Positions 28,681 to 37,325 of a DNA stretch of 64,000 nucleotides are shown piece after piece. Numbering within the stretch: position 1 is the stretch's first letter; every line of letters starts with the position of its first letter. The stretch is from JAJVID01 sp035714085. Lineage in GTDB: Bacteria; Acidobacteriota; Blastocatellia; RBC074. Location: contig DASTMP010000008.1 in NCBI GenBank assembly GCA_035714085.1, positions 1-64,000 on the forward strand, read 5' to 3'. The notes under the pieces were generated by a model. The model searched no databases, had not been told where the DNA came from, and was given only the letters and a program-made list of their open reading frames with translations. Position numbers and translations under genes: made by a program.

Positions 28681-29558
28681 TGATGGAAATAATGATGATA
28701 AGAAGTTTGCTCTACATCCCGGGAATTTCCGAGCGGATGATTTTGAAGGCGCGCGATTCGGCGGCTGACGCGCTGATTTTCGACCTTGAAGACGGCGTCG
28801 CGCCGAATCAGAAGCTCGAAGCTCGCGCGACAGTCGTTCGCTTGCTTAATGAAATTGATTTCGGCGGCAAGGAGATATTTGTCCGCATCAACGCGCTCGC
28901 AACTGAATGGGGATTGGAAGACGCCCGAGCGGTCGTCGCGGTCGGCGCTCCCGGCCTGGTCATCCCGAAGTGTGAAAGCGTCGAAGACGTGACGACCGTC
29001 GCCCCGGTTATGCAGAGCAAATATCATAAGCCGATAGGCGGGCAATCGCGCAGGCTGCTCTGCATGATCGAAACTCCGCGCGGAGTCTTCGCCAGCCGTG
29101 AGATTGCGGAATCGAACGAGCTGGTCGCCGGGTTGATGTTCGGAGCGGCCGATCTATCGCGCGATCTTGGTTGCGTTTTGAGCGAAGACGAGAGTGAAGT
29201 GTTGTTTGCGCGTTCGCACGTTCTGCTAGCCGCGCGCGCCGCCGGGGTCGCGGCCTACGATTCGCCGCATTTCGCGATTGAAGATCTGGAATGGCTTCGG
29301 CGCCGATGCCAGGCTGCGCGCAACCTGGGCTATGACGGCAAAACGGCCATCCATCCATCGCACATCGAGACCATCAACGAAGTCTTCGCGCCAACCGCCG
29401 AACAGATCGCCGAAGCCGAACGGGTGATCGAGGCGATGGAGGCGGCCCAAGCCGAAGGTCTCGGCGCGATCAGGCTCGACGGCAAGATGATCGATCAGGT
29501 CCATCTGTCGGCGGCGAGGAAGGTGTTGGAGAAGGCGCGCAGGCAGAGCGCGGATTAG
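28677..29558 (+). CDS. CitE-like HpcH/HpaI-family CoA ester lyase
   Basis: TIM-barrel lyase (293 aa) cleaving a hydroxyacyl-CoA such as citramalyl-CoA, malyl-CoA or methylmalyl-CoA. Landmarks: RSLLYIPGISERM, IFDLEDGVAP (metal-binding acid), PKCESVEDV, CMIETPRGVF, FGAADLSRDLG and GKTAIHPSH. ATG 28677 overlaps the hydratase stop by 4 nt; ATGs at 28680, 28683, 28692 and 28695 are also possible and the last begins MIRSLLYIPG, the closest to the family N-terminus. Paired with a MaoC hydratase, it would carry out the two final steps of itaconate or methylmalyl-type degradation, giving acetyl- or propionyl-CoA and pyruvate or glyoxylate. Confidence 0.87.
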   Translation: MMMEIMMIRSLLYIPGISERMILKARDSAADALIFDLEDGVAPNQKLEARATVVRLLNEIDFGGKEIFVRINALATEWGLEDARAVVAVGAPGLVIPKCESVEDVTTVAPVMQSKYHKPIGGQSRRLLCMIETPRGVFASREIAESNELVAGLMFGAADLSRDLGCVLSEDESEVLFARSHVLLAARAAGVAAYDSPHFAIEDLEWLRRRCQAARNLGYDGKTAIHPSHIETINEVFAPTAEQIAEAERVIEAMEAAQAEGLGAIRLDGKMIDQVHLSAARKVLEKARRQSAD

Positions 29559-29754
29559 CTGTACCAAGGCTAACCGTCTACGCCACTATCCTCCAAAGGT
29601 ATTACAATGGGAGTAATAATTTCCCCTGAGCATGGCGAACGTGAAATTAGCCTCGTGTGTCCTCTCAAATGTCCCTGTCTGAGGCGGATGTTTTCAAACT
29701 TACTACAGCGAAGTGAGCGCAGAGTAGAACGACATTCGTGAAAAGGAAGTGAAG

Positions 29755-30204
29755 ATGCCGGACGCGACACAGGAATTCAAGCGACAGCTCCGCGAAGCCT
29801 TCGACTCTTTGCAGGTCGGGCGAATATTCACCTACCGCCGCACATTCACCGAAGGTGACGTGTCGCTCTTCATCGGGGTGACGGGCGATTTAAATCCGTA
29901 CCATCAGGATGAATTGTTCGCAGGCGAGAGCTGGTTCAAGCGGCGTAACATTCCAGGGTTATTGACGGCGAGCATGGCCACGCACATCGGTGGAATGATG
30001 GGTTTTCTTGCGACCGAAATGACTTTTCAATATCTGAAGCCGGTCTACGTCGGCGACACCGTCACATGTGTGGTCACTGTCCTGGAGAAGGACGAAGAGA
30101 AGCGGGAATTTTTCTGCGCGGTTAGCTACACCAATCAGGACGGCATGGAGGTCTTGAAAGGCAGCTTTCGCGGCTTTCCGAGCAATGTCCGTTTAGCGAA
30201 GTGA
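29755..30204 (+). CDS. Second MaoC-like dehydratase or thioesterase-fold protein
   Basis: A 149-aa hot-dog protein. DVSLFIGVTGDLNPYHQDEL contains the Asp and His of MaoC hydratases (D-x-NPYH), and 'NIPGLLTASMATHIGG' corresponds to the helix. ATG 29755 is favoured since AAGGA lies 7 nt upstream; the GTG at 29749 is too close to it. It is 6 bp upstream of the AidB-like dehydrogenase, likely co-transcribed. The preceding 196-bp spacer carries no recognisable feature. Its substrate is probably an enoyl-CoA, but that cannot be specified. Confidence 0.82.
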   Translation: MPDATQEFKRQLREAFDSLQVGRIFTYRRTFTEGDVSLFIGVTGDLNPYHQDELFAGESWFKRRNIPGLLTASMATHIGGMMGFLATEMTFQYLKPVYVGDTVTCVVTVLEKDEEKREFFCAVSYTNQDGMEVLKGSFRGFPSNVRLAK

Positions 30205-30210
30205 GGCGAT

Positions 30211-31968
30211 ATGAGCACGCCATCGACAGAATTAGGGCGCGCGGCGCAAACCGGCCTTGTAGCTGATGGCCGCGCCGATTTGGCCGAATGGGAGCGCGCG
30301 CAGTCAGTCAATTTCTACGAGACCGACCTCCACTTGCGAAGCGTCCTGGAATTTTATTGGGGCGCTGATCGCTTGCGCGCGCATGCAGAAAGGCTCTTAA
30401 AGTTCGGCGGCGAGGCCGCAATGATCGTCGACCCTGCGGTCAGGCGCGCGAACCTGGCTGAAAACCTGCCGAGGCTCGATCGTTATTCGGCGACCGGCGA
30501 GCGAACCGAAGACGTGACGCATTCGGCCGATCATCATCTGGCCGGGCGATACATTTACGGTTCGGGCGCGATGAGCGTCTACTCCGAGCCGGAGAGCAAT
30601 CTGCTCGCCCTCGCGCTGTTCTATCTGTCGTCGTACAACGGCGAGGCGGGACACAACTGTCCGCTTGCCTGCACGGCGGGAGTGATCAAAACCTTGCAAC
30701 ACGCGGGCGGCGAAGAACTGAAAAAGAAATATCTGCCGCGACTGCTCGATCCGAATTACGCGACGCGGTTCCATGGCGCGCAGTTTCTGACCGAAATCCA
30801 GGGCGGATCGGATGTGGGCGCGAACGCATGCGCCGCGACCCTCCTAGACTCCGGAGAGAACAAATGGCTGATCAATGGCGAGAAATGGTTTTGCTCGAAC
30901 GTGACCGCCGATCTGGCGCTGATCACCGCGCGGCCTGAGAATTCAGTTGCAGGCACGAAAGGTTTGGGGCTGTTTCTCCTTCCACGGCGTTTGGATGACG
31001 GCGCGCCGAACGGAATTTATATCCGCCGCCTTAAGGACAAGCTCGGCACGAAATCGCTGGCCACAGCAGAGGTGGATTTCAAGGACTCGATCGCTTATCA
31101 GATCGGCGAACCCGGTCGCGGGTTTCAGCACGCGATGGATTTCGTGATCAACACGTCGCGGCTTTACAACGCGGTCGGATCGGCCGGCGCCGCGAGGCGC
31201 GCTTACCTCATCGCCTGGACATACGCGCAGCGCCGCCGCGCGTTCGGCTCCGCGATCAAAGAATTTCCGCTCACGCAGGAAACTCTGGCCGAGATGCGAG
31301 CCGTGACGATGGCGATCACTTCGGGCAGTCTCTATCTGGCGCATCTGCGCGACGAGATCGAAGCGGGCAGAGCCGACGAAGCGGGCGGACAGTTCTTCCG
31401 TCTGGCGGTCAATTTGAACAAATACCGCTCTTCGATTTCGGCAACCGACGTCATACGTCGAGGGATTGAAATCCTCGGAGGCAATGGGGCGATGGAGAAT
31501 TTCTCGGTCCTGCCGCGGTTGCTGCGAGACAGCGTGATCTTTGAAGCGTGGGAGGGCGCCCATAATACGCTGCTCGCGCAATCAGTGCGCGACATTCAAC
31601 AGCGCAAACTGCACGAGGGCGCCTGCGCAAAACTCGCCGCATTATTCGGCGAGTTGGAATTGGACGACCTCAACGAATTAAGAAGCCGGGGTGTGTTTCT
31701 GGTCAAATCGTTGCGCGAAAGTTTTAATACTATTCAAAGTCGAGACGCGCATACCGCCAGCACGGTTATCCGCTTTGCGGTTGATCGGATGATCTACTTG
31801 TTCTATGTCGCTTGCCTTGGGCGTGAGGCGCAGTGGGAAAAAAGACAAAGGGGCGCCACGGATAAACTTGCGGTGATTGACTGGCTGTGGAGAAACAGGA
31901 TCATTCCTGGAAGCATATTGCCTGAAGAATATCTGCGACAAATCGCAGAGGTCAGCGCAACGCTTTAA
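30211..31968 (+). CDS. AidB-like large acyl-CoA dehydrogenase
   Basis: Flavoprotein (585 aa) with an N-terminal extension beyond the 380-residue acyl-CoA dehydrogenase core, as in AidB and some long dehydrogenases. Signatures: SSYNGEAGHNCPLACTAG, HGAQFLTEIQGGSDVGANAC, WLINGEKWFCSN, KDKLGTKSLATAEV and the C-terminal ILGGNGAMENFSVLPRLLRD with FEAWEGAHNTLLAQ (WEG in place of YEG, so the catalytic acid is kept). Substrate unknown; AidB itself binds DNA, but the associated MaoC gene argues for acyl-CoA metabolism. AGTGAGGCGAT precedes ATG 30211. Confidence 0.87.
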   Translation: MSTPSTELGRAAQTGLVADGRADLAEWERAQSVNFYETDLHLRSVLEFYWGADRLRAHAERLLKFGGEAAMIVDPAVRRANLAENLPRLDRYSATGERTEDVTHSADHHLAGRYIYGSGAMSVYSEPESNLLALALFYLSSYNGEAGHNCPLACTAGVIKTLQHAGGEELKKKYLPRLLDPNYATRFHGAQFLTEIQGGSDVGANACAATLLDSGENKWLINGEKWFCSNVTADLALITARPENSVAGTKGLGLFLLPRRLDDGAPNGIYIRRLKDKLGTKSLATAEVDFKDSIAYQIGEPGRGFQHAMDFVINTSRLYNAVGSAGAARRAYLIAWTYAQRRRAFGSAIKEFPLTQETLAEMRAVTMAITSGSLYLAHLRDEIEAGRADEAGGQFFRLAVNLNKYRSSISATDVIRRGIEILGGNGAMENFSVLPRLLRDSVIFEAWEGAHNTLLAQSVRDIQQRKLHEGACAKLAALFGELELDDLNELRSRGVFLVKSLRESFNTIQSRDAHTASTVIRFAVDRMIYLFYVACLGREAQWEKRQRGATDKLAVIDWLWRNRIIPGSILPEEYLRQIAEVSATL

Positions 31969-32059
31969 CGCTTTGCGCGACAGTTCGATAAAACCGCCGA
32001 ATCTGGCGTTCAGGAAGTCATTGGCAGGTCAGACGACCGGCCGTGCTTGAGGAAGAACA

Positions 32060-33085
32060 ATGCGACTCGGATTAAACCTGGGTTACTGGGGCGCGAACCC
32101 CGAAGACAACGTCACGCTGGCGCGGGAGGCCGATCGTCTGGGATTCCACTCGGTCTGGACGGCGGAGGCTTACGGGTCGGACGCCGTGACCACGCTCACG
32201 TGGCTTGCGGCGAAGACTGAAAAGATCAACGTCGGCACAGGGATTATGCAGATGACGGCGCGCGCGCCCGCGATGACGGCGATGACGGCGGCGACGCTCG
32301 ATCTGCTGACTGGCGGGCGTATGCTGCTCGGCATCGGGGCTTCGGGGCCGCAGGTGGTCGAAGGCTGGCACGGCGTCCCTTACGGGAAGCCGGTCACCCG
32401 CGCAAGAGAGTACGTCGAGATCATTCGCAAAATCCTCAAGCGCGAACAGCCACTGGAACACCACGGCGAGCATTACGACATCCCTACGAGATCAGGGTCG
32501 GGACTGGGCAAGCCGCTCAAGTTGATTATTCATCCGCTAAGGTCGAACATCCCGATCTATCTCGCCGCCGTGGGGCCGAAGAACGTCGCGCTCGCGGCCG
32601 AGGTCGCCGACGGATGGCTGCCGATATTCTTCTCGCCCCATCGAGTGGACGTTTATCGCGAATGGCTGGACGAAGGCTTCGCCAAAGCCGGCGGCGAAAA
32701 AAATCTCTCTTCGTTCGATATGGCGCCGACTGTGACGATCCAAATGGGCGATGATGTGGCGAATTGCCGAAATATGATTAAACCGCACCTGGCGCTTTAC
32801 ATCGGGGGAATGGGCGCGCGTGAAAAGAACTTCTACTTCAACATCGCGTGTCGCTATGGTTACGAAGAGGCAGCCAACAGGATTCAGGACCTTTACCTGG
32901 CGGGCAAAAAGATGGAGGCGGTGATGGCCGTCCCCGATGAACTGGTTGACGAGGTTGCGCTGTGCGGGCCGCGCGAACGGATTGCCGAGAGACTCGCGGC
33001 GTGGAAAGAGTGCGGAATTACGACGCTTATTTGCGGCGCATCGGACATTAACACTTTGCGCGTGATGGCCGAGTTGGCGCTATGA
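32060..33085 (+). CDS. LLM-class F420-dependent oxidoreductase
   Basis: TIM-barrel oxidoreductase (341 aa) of the luciferase-like superfamily; this subgroup uses coenzyme F420. The sequence has MRLGLNLGYWG at the start, HSVWTAEAYGSDAVTTLTW, VGTGIMQMTARAPAMTAM (phosphate-binding region) and LGIGASGPQVVEGWHG, all characteristic of the F420 branch (TIGR03559-like). GAGGAAGAACA precedes ATG 32060. A PPOX enzyme, a SagB-like enzyme and a CofC homologue lie close by, supporting F420 as cofactor. The physiological substrate is unknown. A second LLM protein, only distantly similar, is encoded at 56921-57916. Confidence 0.87.
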   Translation: MRLGLNLGYWGANPEDNVTLAREADRLGFHSVWTAEAYGSDAVTTLTWLAAKTEKINVGTGIMQMTARAPAMTAMTAATLDLLTGGRMLLGIGASGPQVVEGWHGVPYGKPVTRAREYVEIIRKILKREQPLEHHGEHYDIPTRSGSGLGKPLKLIIHPLRSNIPIYLAAVGPKNVALAAEVADGWLPIFFSPHRVDVYREWLDEGFAKAGGEKNLSSFDMAPTVTIQMGDDVANCRNMIKPHLALYIGGMGAREKNFYFNIACRYGYEEAANRIQDLYLAGKKMEAVMAVPDELVDEVALCGPRERIAERLAAWKECGITTLICGASDINTLRVMAELAL

Positions 33086-33109
33086 TGGATTAACAATAAG
33101 GAGAGCAAT

Positions 33110-33508
33110 ATGGCAGAGGCTATACCCAGCAAGTATAAAGACCTTTTCGACAAGAAAATTTTCGCCGGCCTGGTCACGTTGATGCCTGACGGTTCGCCGC
33201 AGGTCACGCCGGTCTGGATCGATTTCGATGGGCAGTACGTCTTGTTCAACACCGCCGCAGGTCGCCAGAAAGACAAAAATCTGCAACGCGACGGGCGCGT
33301 GGCGTTGATGCTGGTTGATCCCGACAATCCGTACCGTTATCTGGAAGTTCGCGGCAAAGTCGCCGAACGCACCCAGAATGGGGCTGACGATCACATCAAC
33401 AAACTGGCGAAGAAATATCTGAACAAAGATGTATATCCTTTCCGCCAGCCCGGTGAGCAGCGCGTGCTTTATAAAGTCAAGCCTGAGAGTTTCAGCTCAA
33501 TGGGATGA
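33110..33508 (+). CDS. PPOX-class F420-dependent enzyme
   Basis: Small split-barrel flavin/deazaflavin-binding protein (132 aa) of the pyridoxamine-phosphate-oxidase superfamily. FAGLVTLMPDGSPQVTPVW and VALMLVDPDNPYRYLEVRG are the typical family strands; this class (TIGR03618-like) often uses F420 rather than FMN. It follows the LLM gene by 24 bp with a good AAGGAGAG before ATG 33110, so the two are probably one operon. It could reduce an unknown substrate or act as an F420-binding reductase partner. Confidence 0.87.
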   Translation: MAEAIPSKYKDLFDKKIFAGLVTLMPDGSPQVTPVWIDFDGQYVLFNTAAGRQKDKNLQRDGRVALMLVDPDNPYRYLEVRGKVAERTQNGADDHINKLAKKYLNKDVYPFRQPGEQRVLYKVKPESFSSMG

Positions 33509-33539
33509 TCCTTAGACATGATGGGCGGGATTTTTCAAG

Positions 33540-35105
33540 ATGATAGGCAATCACGAGACGGCGGCGGGTTGGGCTTATCACGAGGGAACAAAGCACTCCT
33601 TCCAGAGCGTTCGCAAGAACGCCCATTTTCTTGATTGGCCCAACAAGCCGCAGCCATTCAAAATCTACACGACGCTCGACCCGATTGAGTTGCCGCGCGA
33701 GGTCCCGCCGCTCGACATGCCTGCGCTCGAAGCCATATCGAGACAGTCCGCTGAAACGACTGTCGACGTGATTCCCGATCTGCAAGACCTCGCGCAAATA
33801 CTCTACTACTCAGCCGGCATAACCAAGATCAAAAAACACCCGGGCGGCGAAATCATGTTTCGGGCCGCGCCATGCACGGGCGCGCTTTATGAGATCGAGC
33901 TTTATCTGGTTTGCGGCGATCTAATGGCTCCGGAGGCTGATCTGGAAGCGGGCGTCTATCACTTCAGCCCGCATGATTTTTCGCTGCGGTGTTTGCGGCG
34001 AGGCGATTATCGCGGCGTGGTTGCGCGCGCCACGGCCCAGGAGCCGAGCGTGACGCGCGCGGCTGTGACGATCATCTGCACGGGAACATATTGGCGCAAC
34101 GCATGGAAGTATCAGGCTCGAACTTATCGCCACTTCGGCTGGGACAACGGCGCGATGCTCGCGAACCTTTTGGCGACGGCCACGGCATTGGGGCTTCCGG
34201 CGCGCGTTGTGATGGGGTTTGTTGATGAAGAAGTGAATCGTTTGCTCGGCATCGACACTGACCGCGAAGTGGCGTTTTCGATGGTTTCGCTCGGCCGGAC
34301 CTCACAGCCTGCGCCAGAGCCGCCCGCCGAAATCGGGCGATTGGCGCTGGAAACAGAGCCGCTGTCGCCGCGCGAGGTCGATTATCCGGCGATGCGCGGA
34401 ATGCACGCGGCATCGTCGCTCCTGGACGAAGACGACGTCCGCCGGTGGCGCGGCTCCTTGCCGGAAAGAAAAACAACGGCGCCGCAAGGGCGATTGATCC
34501 CTTTGAAAACTTTCGGCGATGACAAGGTCTCGCGCGAAGGGATTGGAACGGTGATTTTGAAACGCGGCTCGACGAGGAGGTTCGATCGGGATAGCAGCCT
34601 CAGCTTCGAGCAATTTTCGACCTTGCTTTATTATTCGATGGGGGAGATTCCGGCGGATTTTCTGGACACGGGCTCTCCACATCTTAACCAACTCTATCTG
34701 ATCGTTCACGCCGTTGACGGGTTGCAGCCGGGCGCTTACGCGCTCGATCGGGACAGACGCCGGATCGAACTGATCAAAGCTGGCGAGTTTCGCAGAGAGG
34801 CGGGTTATCTGGGATTGGAACAAGCGCTACCCGCCGAAGCCGCCGCGACTATATTCTTCATCGCTGATCTGGACGCCGTCTTCGAGCGGTTCGGCAATCG
34901 CGGTTACCGGGCTGCGCAACTCGAATCTGGGATCATCGGCGGAAAGATCTATCTGGCCGCTTACGCCCAAGGGTTCGGAGCTTCAGGGCTGACTTTTTAT
35001 GATGACGATGTGATCGAATTCTTCTCTCCGCGCGCGCAAGGCGAAAGCGCCATCTTCCAGGTCGCCATCGGCAAACCGGCGAAACGGAGAATGGAAGTCT
35101 ATTAG
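33540..35105 (+). CDS. SagB/ThcOx-type double nitroreductase-domain protein
   Basis: A 521-aa protein with two nitroreductase halves. In the first half 'FRAAPCTGALYEIELYLV' and 'AWKYQARTYRHFGWDNGAM' match the SagB flavin-binding pattern (the RxxPSxGxxY-like segment and the YRxxxxDxG segment). In the second half 'LKRGSTRRFD' and 'LYLIVHAVDGLQPGAYALD' repeat the fold. SagB enzymes oxidise azolines in RiPP pathways, but no YcaO, leader peptide or E1-like gene is present. The neighbours instead suggest F420 metabolism. Its stop overlaps that of the convergent bactofilin gene by 4 nt. Confidence 0.83.
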   Translation: MIGNHETAAGWAYHEGTKHSFQSVRKNAHFLDWPNKPQPFKIYTTLDPIELPREVPPLDMPALEAISRQSAETTVDVIPDLQDLAQILYYSAGITKIKKHPGGEIMFRAAPCTGALYEIELYLVCGDLMAPEADLEAGVYHFSPHDFSLRCLRRGDYRGVVARATAQEPSVTRAAVTIICTGTYWRNAWKYQARTYRHFGWDNGAMLANLLATATALGLPARVVMGFVDEEVNRLLGIDTDREVAFSMVSLGRTSQPAPEPPAEIGRLALETEPLSPREVDYPAMRGMHAASSLLDEDDVRRWRGSLPERKTTAPQGRLIPLKTFGDDKVSREGIGTVILKRGSTRRFDRDSSLSFEQFSTLLYYSMGEIPADFLDTGSPHLNQLYLIVHAVDGLQPGAYALDRDRRRIELIKAGEFRREAGYLGLEQALPAEAAATIFFIADLDAVFERFGNRGYRAAQLESGIIGGKIYLAAYAQGFGASGLTFYDDDVIEFFSPRAQGESAIFQVAIGKPAKRRMEVY

Positions 35106-35455
35106 ACGGTCACGTGACACGTTCCTTCGAAGAACGCCCCGTGTTCGATGTTCAGGTCCGACGTGAAGATTTCGCCGGTGACTCGCCCGCCGGCGCGAAT
35201 CTGCACCTTGTGTCTGGCCATGATGGTTCCTTCCACCGTCCCAAAGATCTCAACAGACCCCGCCTCGATCGTCGCCTGAATGTATCCTTTTTCGCCCACC
35301 ACCAGACTGCCGGAGTCCGAGAACACCTTGCCGGAGATTTTGGTCTCCACTCTCATGGTATCGGTGAACTTCACCTCGCCTGTAATCTCCATTCCCTCGC
35401 ATAGGCGCGTACGAGGTTCAGTGGGAGGAGCCAATGACGGCGCGCTGATTTTCAT
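35102..35455 (-). CDS. Bactofilin-type polymer-forming cytoskeletal protein
   Basis: A 117-aa beta-helix protein. The repeating pattern ISGKVFSDSGSLVVGEKGYI, ATIEAGSVEIFGTVEGTI and AGGRVTGEIFTSDLNIEHGA matches the bactofilin core, with short disordered ends (APSLAPPTEP), as needed for polymerisation. Bactofilins form filaments involved in shape, stalk or chromosome organisation. GAAGGAGGGTAC precedes ATG 35455, a strong ribosome site. The next minus-strand gene upstream is cofC. The 4-nt stop overlap with the SagB-like gene leaves no room for a terminator between these convergent genes. Confidence 0.9.
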   Translation of the reverse strand: MKISAPSLAPPTEPRTRLCEGMEITGEVKFTDTMRVETKISGKVFSDSGSLVVGEKGYIQATIEAGSVEIFGTVEGTIMARHKVQIRAGGRVTGEIFTSDLNIEHGAFFEGTCHVTV

Positions 35456-35541
35456 GTAGGGTACCCTCCTTCTTAATGAAAGATGGTTTTAAAGCGCGCA
35501 CATCATGCCCTATTTCGACTTCGCTAGCCAGAGCCTGCGCA

Positions 35542-36198
35542 TCATTTGAGGCTGAGGCGTTCGGGAACGCCCATCGCGGCGAGCAACTCATAGACGCTTG
35601 CGCCTTGCCCACGCCGAATAAGTTCGGAGACGTCGCTCGGGTCGTCAATGTCGAGCGCGATGCGGTGGAGTTCGATCATACTGCAAGCGGCTTTGGCCGC
35701 CGCGGCCTCCGCCAGGTGTTTGGCCAGACTGTCGGGACCGAAGTGTGAAGGGAAGAGGTCGGGTGGACGGCGCAGGATCGCGTTCGTCCCTGTGCCGTCG
35801 CGCGAGGGAACTATCACGATCGAAGGCCCCTGGCCGTCGTGTTCAAGAATGGTCTCGATGTCGCCGGCGGTGACGAGCGGCAAGTCAATCGGCAATCTCA
35901 AGACGGAGGTTGCGCCGCGCTTCTTCGCCTCCTTCGATCCGAAATCGACCGAGGCGCTTTCTGAAACCTGCTCGGTCTCGGCGATCAACTCCATCCCGTA
36001 TTTCCGGGCGAGTTCGATGGCTGGCGCGTAGAGCGTGACGACGGCGATGCGGTCGACATTCCGCGCCCCGACCGCCGCCGCGAACGTGTTTTCGAGCATC
36101 GCCCACGCCAGGCGGGTCCGCTCCTCTTGCGTCATCAGCAAGGCCAGGCGCTGCTTAGCGCGCGTAAGGTCTTTAACTGGGATCAGGATGTAGCGCAT
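35542..36198 (-). CDS. cofC: CofC/FbiD-type guanylyltransferase of F420 biosynthesis
   Basis: Nucleotidyltransferase (218 aa) activating 2-phospholactate or phosphoenolpyruvate with GTP for F420 side-chain synthesis. MRYILIPVKDLTRAKQRLA at the N-terminus, RLPIDLPLVTAGDIE, IVPSRDGTGTNAILRRPP and 'FGPDSLAKHLAEAAA' are the standard CofC motifs. ATG 36198 starts exactly there; the open frame runs 21 residues further upstream (to 36261) through the GGGGAATG repeats, giving a Pro/Ser/His-rich leader that is probably not translated. No cofD, cofE or fbiC homologues are in the window. Presence close to LLM and PPOX genes makes F420 use in this organism likely. Confidence 0.87.
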   Translation of the reverse strand: MRYILIPVKDLTRAKQRLALLMTQEERTRLAWAMLENTFAAAVGARNVDRIAVVTLYAPAIELARKYGMELIAETEQVSESASVDFGSKEAKKRGATSVLRLPIDLPLVTAGDIETILEHDGQGPSIVIVPSRDGTGTNAILRRPPDLFPSHFGPDSLAKHLAEAAAAKAACSMIELHRIALDIDDPSDVSELIRRGQGASVYELLAAMGVPERLSLK

Positions 36199-36321
36199 AG
36201 GGGATAGGGAATGGGGAATGGGGAATGGGGAATGGGGAGTGGAGAATGGGGAATCCGCCACCGATCTTGAAATTCAGGCTGCCGATTCCCCCACTCCCCA
36301 TTCCCCACTCCCTACTCCCCA
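36198..36321. repeat. GGGGAATG-family hairpin between cofC and the epimerase gene
   Basis: Left arm 36198-36255 is a tandem of GGGGAATG units; right arm 36283-36321 is the complementary CCCCATTC array. The left end touches the cofC ATG, and the right end overlaps the last codons and the stop (TAG, 36314-36312) of the epimerase gene. The 27-nt loop has no repeat character. Confidence 0.88.
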
Positions 36322-37256
36322 TCTCTGTACCATTCGACAGTGCGCCTCAGACCTTCGGCCAGCCCGACCAGCGGGCGGTAGCCGATCAGGTCGCTGGCTA
36401 GCGAAATGGCGGCGAGCGAATGGCGAACGTCGCCGGCGCGCGTTTCCTCGTAATGAGCGGTTAGATTCGAGCCGATGATCTTTTGCAATTCGGCGAGCAA
36501 TTGATTGATTGTGACCCTCTCGCCTATTCCCAGGTTGATGACGTGTCCGATCGCTTCTCCGGATTCGGCCGCGCGCAGATTCGCGTCGACCACGTTCGAG
36601 ACGTATGTGAAATCGCGCGATTGCTCGCCGTCGCCAAAAATCACCGGCGCTTCGCCCGCGAGCAGGGTCGTGATGAATTTCGAGATTACGCCGGAATACG
36701 GCGAAGTCGGGTCTTGCCGCGGCCCGAAGACGTTGAAATAGCGCAATGAAACGGTCTCGAGATTATAGACACGCGTGAAGACCCGGCAATAATATTCGCC
36801 GAAGAGCTTCGCCGCCGCGTAAGGCGAGAGCGGGCTCGGCGGCATCTCTTCGTGTTTCGGCAGCGTTTCAGTGTCGCCGTAGGCCGAACTGGAAGCTGCG
36901 TAAACGACGCGGCGCGCGCCGGTTTCGCGCGCGGCCATTAAGACATTGAATGTCCCATTGACATTGATGTCATGATTGAGGGCAGGCTCGGCCACTGAGC
37001 GCGGCACCGACGGCACAGCGGCTTGATGAAATATTACGCGCGCGCCTTCGGCGGCCCGAAGCGTTGTGGCGTAATCGCGGATGTCGCCCTCGATGAATTC
37101 GATCCTGTCGGCGATCAGCGATAGATTCTCGCGTCGCCCGGTGATTAGATTGTCCAGCACCCGTACGTGGTCGCCGCGTTTGATAAGAGCTTCGGCTATA
37201 TGCGAGCCGATGAATCCCGCGCCTCCTGTCACCAGATACAACTCCCTGTCTCGCAC
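36312..37256 (-). CDS. NAD-dependent epimerase/dehydratase, GalE/UDP-sugar type
   Basis: Extended short-chain dehydrogenase (314 aa) acting on a nucleotide sugar for surface polysaccharide synthesis. The Rossmann motif TGGAGFIGSHI starts near residue 10; the catalytic residues are in YAASSSAYGD (Ser) and SPYAAAKLFGEYY (Tyr, Lys); RYFNVFGPRQDPTSPYSGVI follows. It resembles WbgU/WbpP-like UDP-GlcNAc or UDP-glucose 4-epimerases more than dehydratases, but specificity is not certain. The start is GTG 37256 with GAAAGGAAAG upstream. The last residues DGE and the TAG stop are formed by the GGGGAATG-type repeat. Confidence 0.87.
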   Translation of the reverse strand: MRDRELYLVTGGAGFIGSHIAEALIKRGDHVRVLDNLITGRRENLSLIADRIEFIEGDIRDYATTLRAAEGARVIFHQAAVPSVPRSVAEPALNHDINVNGTFNVLMAARETGARRVVYAASSSAYGDTETLPKHEEMPPSPLSPYAAAKLFGEYYCRVFTRVYNLETVSLRYFNVFGPRQDPTSPYSGVISKFITTLLAGEAPVIFGDGEQSRDFTYVSNVVDANLRAAESGEAIGHVINLGIGERVTINQLLAELQKIIGSNLTAHYEETRAGDVRHSLAAISLASDLIGYRPLVGLAEGLRRTVEWYRDGE

Positions 37257-37325
37257 CTCGGTCTTTCCTTTCTTTCGGCTTAGGGCGCTCGGGGAATCGC
37301 GCCTGAGTTAATTTATTTCATAAAG

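Noticed and set aside
33540..35105. RiPP biosynthesis cluster around the SagB-like gene
   Set aside because: No YcaO, precursor peptide, E1-like protein or transporter in the neighbourhood.
35542..36261. Longer CofC with 21 extra N-terminal residues
   Set aside because: The extension reads through GGGGAATG repeats and the family starts at the MRYILIP methionine.
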